Source: Bacillota bacterium (GTDB taxonomy: Bacteria > Bacillota > Clostridia > Oscillospirales > Oscillospiraceae). From it: 16,308 nucleotides of DNA. Below the pieces are notes generated by a model. The model was not told the origin of the DNA. It did not search any database and saw only the letters and a list, made by a program, of their open reading frames with translations. Position 1 is the first letter of the stretch, and each line of letters begins with the position of its first letter. The position numbers and the translations under genes are program-made. The stretch lies in assembly GCA_023395775.1 (NCBI GenBank), contig JAEWYA010000182.1, forward strand, positions 1 to 16,308, in the 5' to 3' direction. Of the stretch, positions 5,730 to 14,000 are shown piece by piece.

Positions 5730-6600
5730 ACTTCTCTTTCACCGCGACCCAGATCTCACAGGTATAGTTCGGGTCCTGTACGTCCGCCGAGGGGTAGACC
5801 TCCAGCTCCACGCCCTGTCCGTACTCATAGTTGCTCTGGGGGAAGAACTCCGTACAGATCTTCTTATAGGTGTCCTTGAACGAGTCTGGCATATTGCCGC
5901 GGCAGGTGAACACCGCGTAGGTGTAAGCCGGAATGTCGATGACGTCCAGTCCTTCGCCGTTCAGGGGCGCTCCGTTATACTCCGCGCCGATGCCGTAGGG
6001 GAAACCGGAACCCGCCAGCTCGTCGGAAAAGCAAATGCCCAGAACACCGTGCAGACTGTCAAACTTGCCGTATTTGCAAATCTGCTCCATTGTACCGTCC
6101 GTGCTGCACTTGTTCCAGAACGCGGAGATGTCCGCCGTGGCGGTGTCGCCCTGGGGCTTGTTCACCTGAATCTTTTTGCAGATGATTTTGAGCGCGTCTT
6201 TCTTTTCAATCCTGTAATCCATGGTACTGCCTCCCGATAAAATTAGTTTTACGGAGAGCCGGGAGAAGGATTTGACTGTTTCGCCGTGTCGCGCCTGGGT
6301 GGGCGTGACGCCGTGAAACCGGGTAAATGCGCGGGAAAAGCTCTCAGGGGTGTCATAGCCATACCGGTACGCGATGTCGATGACCTTGTCGCGGGTTTGC
6401 ATCAGGTCCTCGGCAGCCAAAGCAAGACGGCGCATCCGGATGTAGTCCCCCAGCGTGAAACCGCAGAGCATGGTAAACATCCGCTGGAAATGAAATGCCG
6501 ACGAGCAGGCCTCTCTCGCCGCCTTTTCATAGTCCACCTCACCTGTGAGGTGTGCCTCGGTATAGTCCAGCGCCCGCTGAATTCCCGTGATCCAATCCAT
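5728..6600 (-). CDS. AraC-family regulator with GyrI-like effector-binding domain
   Basis: The protein has 290 residues. Residues 1-105 are an AraC/XylS DNA-binding domain with two helix-turn-helix units: VDYEKAAREACSSAFHFQRMF and KVIDIAYRYGYDTPESFSRAFTRFHGVTPTQAR. Residues 126-290 (MDYRIEKKDALKIICKKIQV... ending YTCEIWVAVKEK) form a GyrI-like/AraC effector-binding domain with the usual DIPAYTYAVFTCRG strand. These regulators, like SoxS/Rob-type ones joined to GyrI domains, sense small hydrophobic or cationic molecules. The start ATG has AAGGAGG 9 bp upstream, and a TAGAAT box lies in the upstream spacer without a good -35. It lies upstream of the minus-strand cluster and may control it, though the hairpin after its stop separates the transcripts. 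Confidence 0.9.
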   Translation of the reverse strand: MDWITGIQRALDYTEAHLTGEVDYEKAAREACSSAFHFQRMFTMLCGFTLGDYIRMRRLALAAEDLMQTRDKVIDIAYRYGYDTPESFSRAFTRFHGVTPTQARHGETVKSFSRLSVKLILSGGSTMDYRIEKKDALKIICKKIQVNKPQGDTATADISAFWNKCSTDGTMEQICKYGKFDSLHGVLGICFSDELAGSGFPYGIGAEYNGAPLNGEGLDVIDIPAYTYAVFTCRGNMPDSFKDTYKKICTEFFPQSNYEYGQGVELEVYPSADVQDPNYTCEIWVAVKEK

Positions 6601-6691
6601 TCTTCAGCCTCCTTCCGTATGCTGTCATTCTATCGCAGTTCGCCGGCAGTCTCATGACTTTCCTTGCGGAGTTGTGTCAGGGAGGAATCGT

Positions 6692-7618
6692 TTAAGCGTA
6701 TAGGGCGGCGATCTCCTGTATTTTGTGCTTCATCTCCTTGCGGATGTGCGGCTCCAGGCATTCGCATTTATCCCCAAAACTCAGAAGAATATCATAGTAA
6801 TATTCATTTTCAATGAAGGGAAAGTCCACAATGTAATGCTTATCACCGTCGGGCGAGAAGTCTTCATAAGCACAATAATCGAGCATCCTGTCCATGACGG
6901 ACTTGTGAATGCGGATTTTGATTCTTGTCTGCATCGTTTTCAAAATGCCCGCAGAGTCTAAAATTGGTTTTTGATAATCTCGTGGTTCAAAAGTTTCCTC
7001 TTGTATTTTTAGGTTTGATATGCGAGATAGTCTGAATAAGCGAAAATCATTTCTTTTATGGCAATACCCCTGCAAATACCAATGGCTACTTTTCAATACA
7101 AGCTGATATGGTTCAACTGTTCGTGTGGTCTTATTTCCGTGGTGGGCTATATATTCAAACGAAAGCAGCCTGCTCTCCTGCAAAGCTGTTTTGATCATCT
7201 CAAAATATGGTTGTATGTTCCTGTTACCCATCCACGGGCTTAAATCTATACATATTTGATTTGCTTTTACTTCAATGTCTTTTGCTCTGTCGGCGGGAAT
7301 AAAGCTTTTCACCTTCGCCAGCGCGCTTACCAACTCATCCCCGCGCATTACACCCGAAAGATTGGAAAGCCCCATCAGGATGGCGGAAAGGTCGGAAGAG
7401 GAAAAGACGTTTTTATCAAGCTTGTATTGCTGCATGATCTCAAAGCCGCCGCCCACTCCCGATGTGGAGCGAACAGGAATCCCCGCCATATTGATCGCGT
7501 CGATGTCGCGGTAGATGGTGCGGGGAGAGACTTCAAACATTTCTGCCAGTTCCTGTGCGCCGACCCGCTCTTTTTCAAGGAGCAGCATAATAATGCTCAC
7601 AAGCCTATCCACCTTCAT
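6692..7618 (-). CDS. YafY-type transcriptional regulator (HTH_11 + WYL domain)
   Basis: The protein has 308 residues from ATG 7618, with GAAGGG upstream. A TTG six codons earlier would leave little room for a ribosome site. Residues 1-60 are a DeoR/HTH_11-type winged helix (LVSIIMLLLEKERVGAQELA, then EVSPRTIYRDIDAI). Residues 130-210 hold the WYL domain, with the eponymous residues in SHWYLQGYCHKRNDF and the FRLFRLSRI strand. The rest is the WCX-type C-terminal extension. WYL proteins bind ligands, sometimes nucleic acid or small molecules, and usually act as repressors or activators of a neighbour. The divergent DJ-1/PfpI gene 115 bp away is the obvious candidate target. AraC lies 91 bp downstream on the same strand. 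Confidence 0.9.
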   Translation of the reverse strand: MKVDRLVSIIMLLLEKERVGAQELAEMFEVSPRTIYRDIDAINMAGIPVRSTSGVGGGFEIMQQYKLDKNVFSSSDLSAILMGLSNLSGVMRGDELVSALAKVKSFIPADRAKDIEVKANQICIDLSPWMGNRNIQPYFEMIKTALQESRLLSFEYIAHHGNKTTRTVEPYQLVLKSSHWYLQGYCHKRNDFRLFRLSRISNLKIQEETFEPRDYQKPILDSAGILKTMQTRIKIRIHKSVMDRMLDYCAYEDFSPDGDKHYIVDFPFIENEYYYDILLSFGDKCECLEPHIRKEMKHKIQEIAALYA

Positions 7619-7658
7619 CAGACGGCCGCCCTTCAAAATTTCTATTTTTCATTGCAGA

Positions 7659-7682
7659 TTGTTGCCACGCTGTTGACAACAA
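7659..7682. promoter_or_regulatory. Operator-like dyad in the divergent YafY/DJ-1 promoter region
   Basis: TTGTTG (7659-7664) and CAACAA (7677-7682) form a 6-bp inverted repeat, and within it TGTTG-A-CAACA (7671-7681) is a tight palindrome. A TACAAT box (7691-7696) lies just to the right and could be the -10 of the plus-strand gene, without a clean -35. The position between a regulator and its divergent neighbour suits an operator. This is inference from symmetry and place alone. Confidence 0.35.
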
Positions 7683-7733
7683 TTACATAGTACAATAAGT
7701 CCATCAGAAACGCAATGAAAACGGAGGAAATTT

Positions 7734-8378
7734 ATGTTTACAGTCTATGTTTACGTTCTTGACACTTTGGCCGACTGGGAACTGGGGTATGTTACTTCGG
7801 AGCTACATTCCGGTCGTTTTTTCAAAAAGGACGCACCGCAAATCTCGCTGAAAACGGTCAGTGTTTCCAAAGCGCCGATCCATACGATGGGTGGGCTGAC
7901 GGTGGTGCCCGATTGCCTGATTGATGAGATTGCTGTGAGCGATACCAGCGTGCTGTTGTTGCCGGGGGCCAATACATGGAACGACCCAAAGCATGGCGCG
8001 ATCCTCAATAAAGCAAGCGAATTTTTCTCGGTGGGCGCTACGGTAGGTGCAATCTGTGGAGCTACAGCCGCGCTTGCAGGCTGTGGCTTGTTGGATAACC
8101 GTCCGCATACCAGTAATGGGCCGGGATTTCTTGAGATGTTCGCGCACGATTATAAAGGGCAAAGCTTTTATATAGACCAGCCGTCTGTGGCGGATCACAA
8201 CCTGATTACAGCAGGCTCCACCGGCGGTCTGCTGTGGGCCAAGCAGATCATCGAGCGCTTGGACGTTTTTCAGGCCGACACGCTGGAAGCCTGGTATGCC
8301 TACTTCACCACCGGCAAGCCCGAACATTTCTTTGCCCTCATGCAAACACTGCCAGCTTCAAATTCTGCGCCGCAATAA
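7734..8378 (+). CDS. DJ-1/PfpI-family protein (class I glutamine amidotransferase-like)
   Basis: The protein has 214 residues. It has the DJ-1/PfpI architecture: a first strand with the conserved acid in DTLADWELGY (E16), SVLLLPGANTW as the loop before the nucleophile strand, and the nucleophile elbow GAICGATAAL with C108. TSNGPGFLE follows. Members include the GATase1 YdeA/PfpI type, with roles as proteases, deglycases or stress proteins; which applies here cannot be told. Proteins of this subgroup are common beside YafY regulators in Firmicutes. GGAGG lies 8-12 bp before the ATG. It is transcribed alone and is followed by a hairpin at 8391-8416. Confidence 0.9.
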   Translation: MFTVYVYVLDTLADWELGYVTSELHSGRFFKKDAPQISLKTVSVSKAPIHTMGGLTVVPDCLIDEIAVSDTSVLLLPGANTWNDPKHGAILNKASEFFSVGATVGAICGATAALAGCGLLDNRPHTSNGPGFLEMFAHDYKGQSFYIDQPSVADHNLITAGSTGGLLWAKQIIERLDVFQADTLEAWYAYFTTGKPEHFFALMQTLPASNSAPQ

Positions 8379-8390
8379 GCAAAGAAAACG

Positions 8391-8416
8391 CCAGTTTTGA
8401 GAGTTCTCGAAACTGG
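8391..8416 (+). terminator. Hairpin after the DJ-1 gene, weak terminator
   Basis: CCAGTTT-T-GAGA / TCTC-G-AAACTGG forms a 12-bp stem (one T/G wobble) with a 2-nt loop, starting 13 bases after the stop codon. No clear T-run follows, so it may be a processing or partial terminator element. An alternative pairing of ACGCCAG with CTGGCGT is also possible. Between it and 8520 I see no gene. Confidence 0.35.
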
Positions 8417-8520
8417 TAGCTGGCGTATATAAAATACGAACTATTTCATGCAAAAACCTCTGAAATCAAGGAGTCTCGTTCATAGGGATATGATGTGACC
8501 CCACGGCAAACAGGGTACGG

Positions 8521-8567
8521 AAACAACAACCGGCACAGGATAAAATCCTGTGCCGGTTGTTGTTTTT
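8521..8567 (+). terminator. Strong rho-independent terminator upstream of the two-component system
   Basis: A perfect 21-bp stem, 8521-8541 pairing with 8545-8565, with a 3-nt loop and a T-run (8563-8567). It ends plus-strand transcription from the DJ-1 side before the kinase promoter. Its core AACAACCGGCACAGGAT is almost repeated in the terminator at 15645-15693. Confidence 0.85.
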
Positions 8568-8594
8568 ATGTAGTTTTCCAATTAGATCAGCAAG

Positions 8595-8623
8595 TAGACG
8601 TTTGAAACTATTTGCGATATAAT
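8595..8623 (+). promoter_or_regulatory. Sigma-A-type promoter of the kinase/regulator operon
   Basis: A perfect -10 box TATAAT (8618-8623) lies 17 bp from TAGACG (8595-8600), which matches four of six positions of the consensus -35. The expected transcript start near 8630 leaves about 36 bases of leader before the ATG. A short TTTGA/TCAAA dyad (8601 and 8635 areas) overlaps the promoter and could bind a regulator. Confidence 0.6.
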
Positions 8624-8665
8624 TACCTTGTATCGTCAAACTGCTATTAACCAAGGGTGGTGTCT

Positions 8666-9958
8666 ATGAAAAACAAATTATTTAAATTCTTTCATAGCTA
8701 TTTTGACCATAATCTTGATTTGCGTATTCGCATTTTTAATGTCATGGTCCTCATCAGCGCCTGTTTTTGCACGGTGATCGCCTGCGTCAACGCCCTTGCC
8801 GGGATTGGTGTTGTGGGCGTACTGGTAGATGTGGCGGCAGCCGCCTTTTGTGTGACACTCCTGTTTCAGGCGAAGAAGCCGGGGCGAGCCATGCCATGCC
8901 GCCTGATTTTTATTCTGGTGTCCTTTTTTGTGCTGTTTCCCTATTTGTTTTTCAACATGGGCGGCTATCACGGCGGAATACCAACCTTCCTGATTTTTGC
9001 ACCGGTGTTTACCATCTTTCTGCTGGAGGGAAAAGCTGCCATCGCCGTGACCGCACTGGAGCTTTTGCTTTACGCCGGAATGTATCTGTTTGCCTATCAA
9101 AACCCCGGTAGCGTCACCATGTTTCCGGATGAAAAGGGCTTTCTCGTCAGCAATCTGATGGATTTACTGGTGGTAGGCATCTCTCTGGGTGCAACCATGT
9201 ATGCCCAAGTTCGCCTCTATCGGGCGCAGCAGCGGAAAGTGGACGAGCAAAACGCTGTACTGGCGCAGGTCAATCAAGCCAAGACCCAGTTCCTCGCTAA
9301 TGCCTCCCACGAAATGCGTACACCGCTGACAGTCATTTCAGTCAATGTGCAAACTGTGATGGGGCTTTTGAAACGGATGGACAGCATAACAGAGGATGCC
9401 GAGGCACAGGGGCTTTTGCAGGATGCGCAGGCGGAAATCATGCGGCTTTCCCGCATGGTGGATGGAATGCTTTCCTTAAATGCCATTGCCGACAGTGCTG
9501 AAAAACAAAAAACCGATTTGTCCGCCTTGCTGGGAAACACAACGGAAATGATGCGATTGCTCCTTGCCAAACAGAACAACCAGCTTGTCGCCGAGATTCC
9601 GAGGGCACTGGTCGTGTACGGCAGCACCGACCTGCTCTCACAGGTGATCATCAACCTGTTGCAAAATGCCACTACCCATACAACAAACGGTGAGATTCGC
9701 CTGCGAGCCGCTCAAACCGGCGGAGAGATTTCCGTCACAGTCAGCGACAATGGCACAGGTATTCCCGTAAAGCTGTTGCCCCATGTGTTTGAGCGGGGCG
9801 TCAGCGAGGGCGGCACCGGCATGGGACTGTACATCAGCAAAACTGTGGTGGAATCCCACGGCGGCAAAATCCAAATCGAAAGCGAGGAAGGACGCGGAAC
9901 AACCGTTACCTTTACCCTCCCGGTTTATCAGGGGCAATTTGGAGGTGAGGAGGCATGA
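8666..9958 (+). CDS. Membrane sensor histidine kinase
   Basis: The protein has 430 residues from ATG 8666, with AAGGGTGG just upstream. The frame opens 9 bases earlier with GTG, but the ATG fits the ribosome site better. About six hydrophobic segments fill residues 25-185 (for example MVLISACFCTVIACV, LIFILVSFFVLFPYLF, LDLLVVGISLG-like). Short loops and no large extracellular domain are visible. Next comes a HisKA dimerisation helix with phospho-acceptor H215 in FLANASHEMRTPL. The ATPase domain follows: N-box QVIINLLQNA, G1 VSDNGTGIP, F-box VFERGV, G2 GGTGMGLYIS. It should autophosphorylate in response to a membrane or wall signal and pass phosphate to the overlapping response regulator. Confidence 0.95.
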   Translation: MKNKLFKFFHSYFDHNLDLRIRIFNVMVLISACFCTVIACVNALAGIGVVGVLVDVAAAAFCVTLLFQAKKPGRAMPCRLIFILVSFFVLFPYLFFNMGGYHGGIPTFLIFAPVFTIFLLEGKAAIAVTALELLLYAGMYLFAYQNPGSVTMFPDEKGFLVSNLMDLLVVGISLGATMYAQVRLYRAQQRKVDEQNAVLAQVNQAKTQFLANASHEMRTPLTVISVNVQTVMGLLKRMDSITEDAEAQGLLQDAQAEIMRLSRMVDGMLSLNAIADSAEKQKTDLSALLGNTTEMMRLLLAKQNNQLVAEIPRALVVYGSTDLLSQVIINLLQNATTHTTNGEIRLRAAQTGGEISVTVSDNGTGIPVKLLPHVFERGVSEGGTGMGLYISKTVVESHGGKIQIESEEGRGTTVTFTLPVYQGQFGGEEA

Positions 9959-10644
9959 CTGAAAAGAAGCAGGTTGATAAGCGAATTCTACTGGTAGAGG
10001 ACAACGAGAAAATCATGCAGGGCAACAAGCGGATGCTGGAATGGGAGGGCTATACCATCGACACCGCCGTAAACCTTGCCGAAGCACACGAAAAGCTGGC
10101 GGCATGCCGCCCGGACTGCATTGTGCTGGACATTATGCTGCCCGACGGCAGCGGACTGCACTGGATGCGTCAGCTTCGGGGAAGCACCGATGCGGGTATC
10201 CCCATTCTGCTGCTGACAGGTCTGACCACCCAGGAGGATATTCTCCACGGACTACGCAGCGGCGGTGACGATTATCTCACCAAGCCCTACGATTTTGAAA
10301 TTCTCCTTGCCCGCATCGAGGCGTTGCTGCGCCGATCGGAGCGGGTGCCGGAAACCATTACCAAGGGGCATTTAACACTGGATGTGGCGGCAGGCGTGGT
10401 GCTTTTGGGCGAAAGCGATTTGCTGCTGACCAAAAAGGAATTTGCCCTGCTGCTGATTTTCGTCCAGAATCCGGAGCGGTTTATCGACGGAGAATATCTG
10501 TATGAAAAGGTATGGAAGCAACCCCTTTCCGGGGATGCCAATGCTCTGAAAAGCACCATCAAGCGCCTGCGGAGCAAAATTGAGGGTAGCGGCTGGCAGA
10601 TCGAGTGGTCGCGAGGCGAGGGCTATTGCCTCGAAAAAGAATAG
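9955..10644 (+). CDS. OmpR/PhoB-family response regulator
   Basis: The protein has 229 residues. It has a receiver domain (residues 10-120) with the acidic pocket E15-D16, phosphorylated D59 in CIVLDIMLPDGSG, a threonine in LLLTG and lysine in TKPYDF. A winged-helix DNA-binding domain occupies about residues 130-229 (LLTKKEFALLLIF, then NALKSTIKRLRSKI and GEGYCLE). ATGA overlaps the kinase stop codon by 4 bp, so the pair is translationally coupled. After phosphorylation it should bind direct-repeat sites. A perfect terminator follows 27 bases after the stop, so the surface-protein genes behind it use a separate promoter. They are nevertheless natural candidate targets. Confidence 0.95.
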   Translation: MTEKKQVDKRILLVEDNEKIMQGNKRMLEWEGYTIDTAVNLAEAHEKLAACRPDCIVLDIMLPDGSGLHWMRQLRGSTDAGIPILLLTGLTTQEDILHGLRSGGDDYLTKPYDFEILLARIEALLRRSERVPETITKGHLTLDVAAGVVLLGESDLLLTKKEFALLLIFVQNPERFIDGEYLYEKVWKQPLSGDANALKSTIKRLRSKIEGSGWQIEWSRGEGYCLEKE

Positions 10645-10670
10645 GAATTCGTCTATGATAAAAACTTTCC

Positions 10671-10710
10671 AGTGGCGAGAGTGTCATTTTTGACACTCTC
10701 GCCACTTTTT
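10671..10710 (+). terminator. Rho-independent terminator after the response regulator
   Basis: AGTGGCGAGAGTGTCA (10671-10686) pairs perfectly with TGACACTCTCGCCACT (10691-10706) around TTTT, and a T-run follows (10707-10710, then GTTTTT). This cleanly closes the two-component operon. Confidence 0.9.
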
Positions 10711-10778
10711 GTTTTTCAATATTTTATACTGATACTGACACAGTAGCATGATTTGATTTTGATAGGAGGCGATGGGGT

Positions 10779-11084
10779 ATGACATGGAGACAGGGAGAAG
10801 CGGCACTGCCGACCATCTCCAAGGTGGATGCGCTGGATGGCGATTGCTTTGACATTCAGCTGTCCAACGGCCACAGCATCTTTCTGGAGCTGGGGGAGAG
10901 AATCAATGAGCCTGCCTTTGCCAAGCTCATTGAACAGCGTCTGTTTGACCGTCCGCAGACAGATGGCCAGCGGCTTTATTGGGTGGGCGGCCCCTCGTTC
11001 ACCGTGGCGGAGATTTTTTCCATGCTGGCAAGGGGAAAAGAAAGACAGGAAACAACTAATTTGAAGGGAGATGAAATGAGATGA
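10779..11084 (+). CDS. Small DUF2442-like protein of unknown function
   Basis: The protein has 101 residues. The layout ISKVDALDGDCFDIQLSNGH, then ELGERINEPAFAKLIEQRLF, then GQRLYWVGGPSFTVAEIFSML resembles DUF2442-type small proteins with beta strands followed by a helix and a W-x-G-G-P turn. Similarity is by eye and not certain. There is no signal peptide or membrane segment, so it is cytosolic. The start has AGGAGG about 10 bases upstream. Its stop overlaps the ATG of the surface-protein gene (ATGA, 11081-11084), so translation of the two is coupled. A TATACT-like box upstream at about 10725-10730 may belong to the shared promoter. Confidence 0.7.
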   Translation: MTWRQGEAALPTISKVDALDGDCFDIQLSNGHSIFLELGERINEPAFAKLIEQRLFDRPQTDGQRLYWVGGPSFTVAEIFSMLARGKERQETTNLKGDEMR

Positions 11085-14000
11085 AAAAAGTACGAGCAAG
11101 ATGTTTCAGTCTGTTGCTGAGCATGTGCATGTTGATCACCATGCTGCCTACTGTGGCGTTTGCAGCGGAGGGCAACCTGCCAATCGGCCTATCCAGCCTG
11201 TGCGAACACCACGAAGAACACACAAGCGACTGCTACACCGACGAGCTGATCTGCGGCCATGTGACTGACAGCGGTGAAGAAACTGCCTCCGGCAGCGACG
11301 CCTCCCACCGGCACACGCAGGAGTGCTACAAGCTGGATTGCCAGTTTGTGTGTGAGGAATGTGCAAAGGACAGCGGCAATCAGAACACGCCGGCCGCAAA
11401 GGATGAACTGGCGCGGACAATCACCGGCTTTGTGGGTTTTGACGGCTTTGCGCCGCTGGACACCATCACGGTGACCGAAAAGACCACCGTGGCGGCCATC
11501 GGTCTGCCGGACACGCTGGCCGTGACCCTTGACGGTGAGGGCGGCGCAACAGCCATCCCCGTGACATGGGAATGCGCCGAGAATTATGAGAACACGGAAT
11601 ATGAAACCTACGACTTCGCTCCCCTGTGGGATATAGACGCCTACGCGCTGGCGGACAATCTGGACGTGGGCACTCTGCCCTACATCACGGTGAACATCGC
11701 CGGGATGGAGAACCCCTACGCAAAGACGGTCACCGGCACGATGAGCATAGACCTGCGCTCAGGCATATCCCTTGCTTCTGACACAAGCGGCACAGGCTGG
11801 ACTTGGACGGCCAGCAGTGCCACCTTGACGTTGAATGGATATCAAGGCCAAGGTATCATCCTGAACTGCGGCTATGACGAAACCATCAATCTGGTGCTTG
11901 TGGGCGCTTCTTCTGTCACCGCAGATGGCGCAGATGGCGTTTATTGCAAAGGCAACCTTAACATCAGCGGCAGTGGCATCTTAACCGTTACAGCTACGGG
12001 CGATGGCATTTCCACAGATGTTTTCGGCACGCTGCGCATCAGCGGGGGTACAGTGACGGCGTCGTCCACCAGCAAAAGCGCGTTCAACAAAGCCCCCAGC
12101 GAGCTGCCCGCTTCCTATACCGCCAAATGGAGCTTGTCGGCGGACGGCACTGTCTTTACCACCGCCAGTGCCTTTACATGGAGCGCAGACTTTAAATATG
12201 TGCAAATCAAGACCGTGGAGGGCAGTGACGATATCCAGATACCCCCCGCGCCGATTTTGGGCGTAGTCACTCCAGCTACGGGCAATGCGCCCCAGAGGAA
12301 CATTCCCGCAACCGACCAATATACGGCCATAATTGAGTGGTACGATCCCAGCGGTACATTCAATGGCGCAGACTTTGCCCCCGAAACGATTTACAGGCTG
12401 CAAATCGTGCTGAATGCCAAAACCGGCTATACCTTTGCGGGGCTGACCGCTGAAGATCTGAAAGGCTTCACAGTGAACGGTATTGTGCCTTTTGACAGAA
12501 TTTTATATAACGATACCAAGGTTGTAATTCAAGCGGCGTTCCCAGCAACGGGTACTGCGGGCGGCGGCTCCACCGCTGTATCCACCGCCGCAGACCTCAA
12601 AACGGCGCTGGAGGCCACCACCCCTGCCACTATCAACGTGACGGCGGATATCGCAATGGATGCGAGAATCGAGATTGGCGCAGACCACACGCTGAACATC
12701 GCCGACGGCGTGACCGTCTCCACCGAAAACCAGAGGCTTACCATTCCTGAAGGCAAGACCTTGACCGTCAGCGGCCCCGGCACACTTCGGGTAAACAATA
12801 GCAGCGGCACAGGCGTTGCCGTGACGGGCACGCTAAAGCTGGCGGCTGGCAGCACGCTGGCGGTGGAAAACAGCGGAGATGATTCCGTTGGTGTCGAACT
12901 TGGCAACAGTGTGTTTGCACCTGACAACACTACTCTGCTCCACACACCCGGTGTACTGGAAAGCAACGGCGGCAGCATCCTTCTTGCCAACAGCGGGGCG
13001 TATAGCTTCGCCATAGGCGGCAGCTCCGACGAGCGGAATGACCGCATTTCCCTCAACGGAGGCAGCCTGACGGTGCAGAATACCGGTAACAACAGCAATG
13101 GGATCAGCGGCGGCGATCTGTCCGTAAGCGGTTGTGCTGTGACAGTGGAAAGCGGCGGGAACAACATGGCCTGCGGTCTTTCGGTCAAGACCGCATCCAT
13201 CACGGACAGCACGCTCATCCTGCAAAACACCGCCGGCACCGGTTTGGAAGCCCAGAAGATCACCGTGGAGAACAGTGCAGTGACTGTGACCAACTCCACC
13301 GGCTGCGGCATTGAGATCGACTACTATTTGCAGGAGGGTGTCCTCAACCTGAAAAGCAGCACTCTCCTGCTACAAAACGTTTCTGGGGAAGGGCTGGCAT
13401 TCGGTGACGGCGACAAGCTGATCGTTGACGGCTCTACCGTCACCGTGGCAAACGCAGGCGGCGGCGGACTATACATCTACGATAGCCGCCTGCTCATCGG
13501 TGCCAACTACGGCAAGCTGACCCTTGCTGTCGGGGCAAAGCTAACTGGCGCAGGCAATGCCTTCAGCGACCGGGGCTGCATTTACAAATACGGCGGCTCT
13601 GTCACCGTTGAGGCGGAAAACGGCCCGGCTACCGACGAAACGCTCACAGCGGGGGATTACATCTGGGACGGCACACACTTTGCCAAGGGTGGCACTCCTG
13701 CCGCAGACGATGCGGAAACACCCATCATCACCCGCCAGCCCCAGGGCGCAACGGTAAATGTGGGGCAGAGCGTAACCCTAAGCGTGGAGGCAACCGTCAG
13801 CGACGGCGGCATGCTGTCCTATCGGTGGATGGGCAGCAGCAATTCGGAGCTGGGTGGTAGTGAAGTTTCTGATACGGCAACCTTCACGCCCTCCACAGCA
13901 ACTGTCGGCACCATGTATTATCAGTGTATCGTGACGAATACCAATCCTGATGCCAGTGGAAATAAAACAGCTCAGCTCTATAGCGATCAGGTTGCCGTCA

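Noticed and set aside
12529..13311. 260-residue minus-strand frame inside the surface-protein gene
   Set aside because: It mirrors the Thr/Ser/Val-rich beta-helix codons on the other strand, lacks a ribosome site and has no domain.
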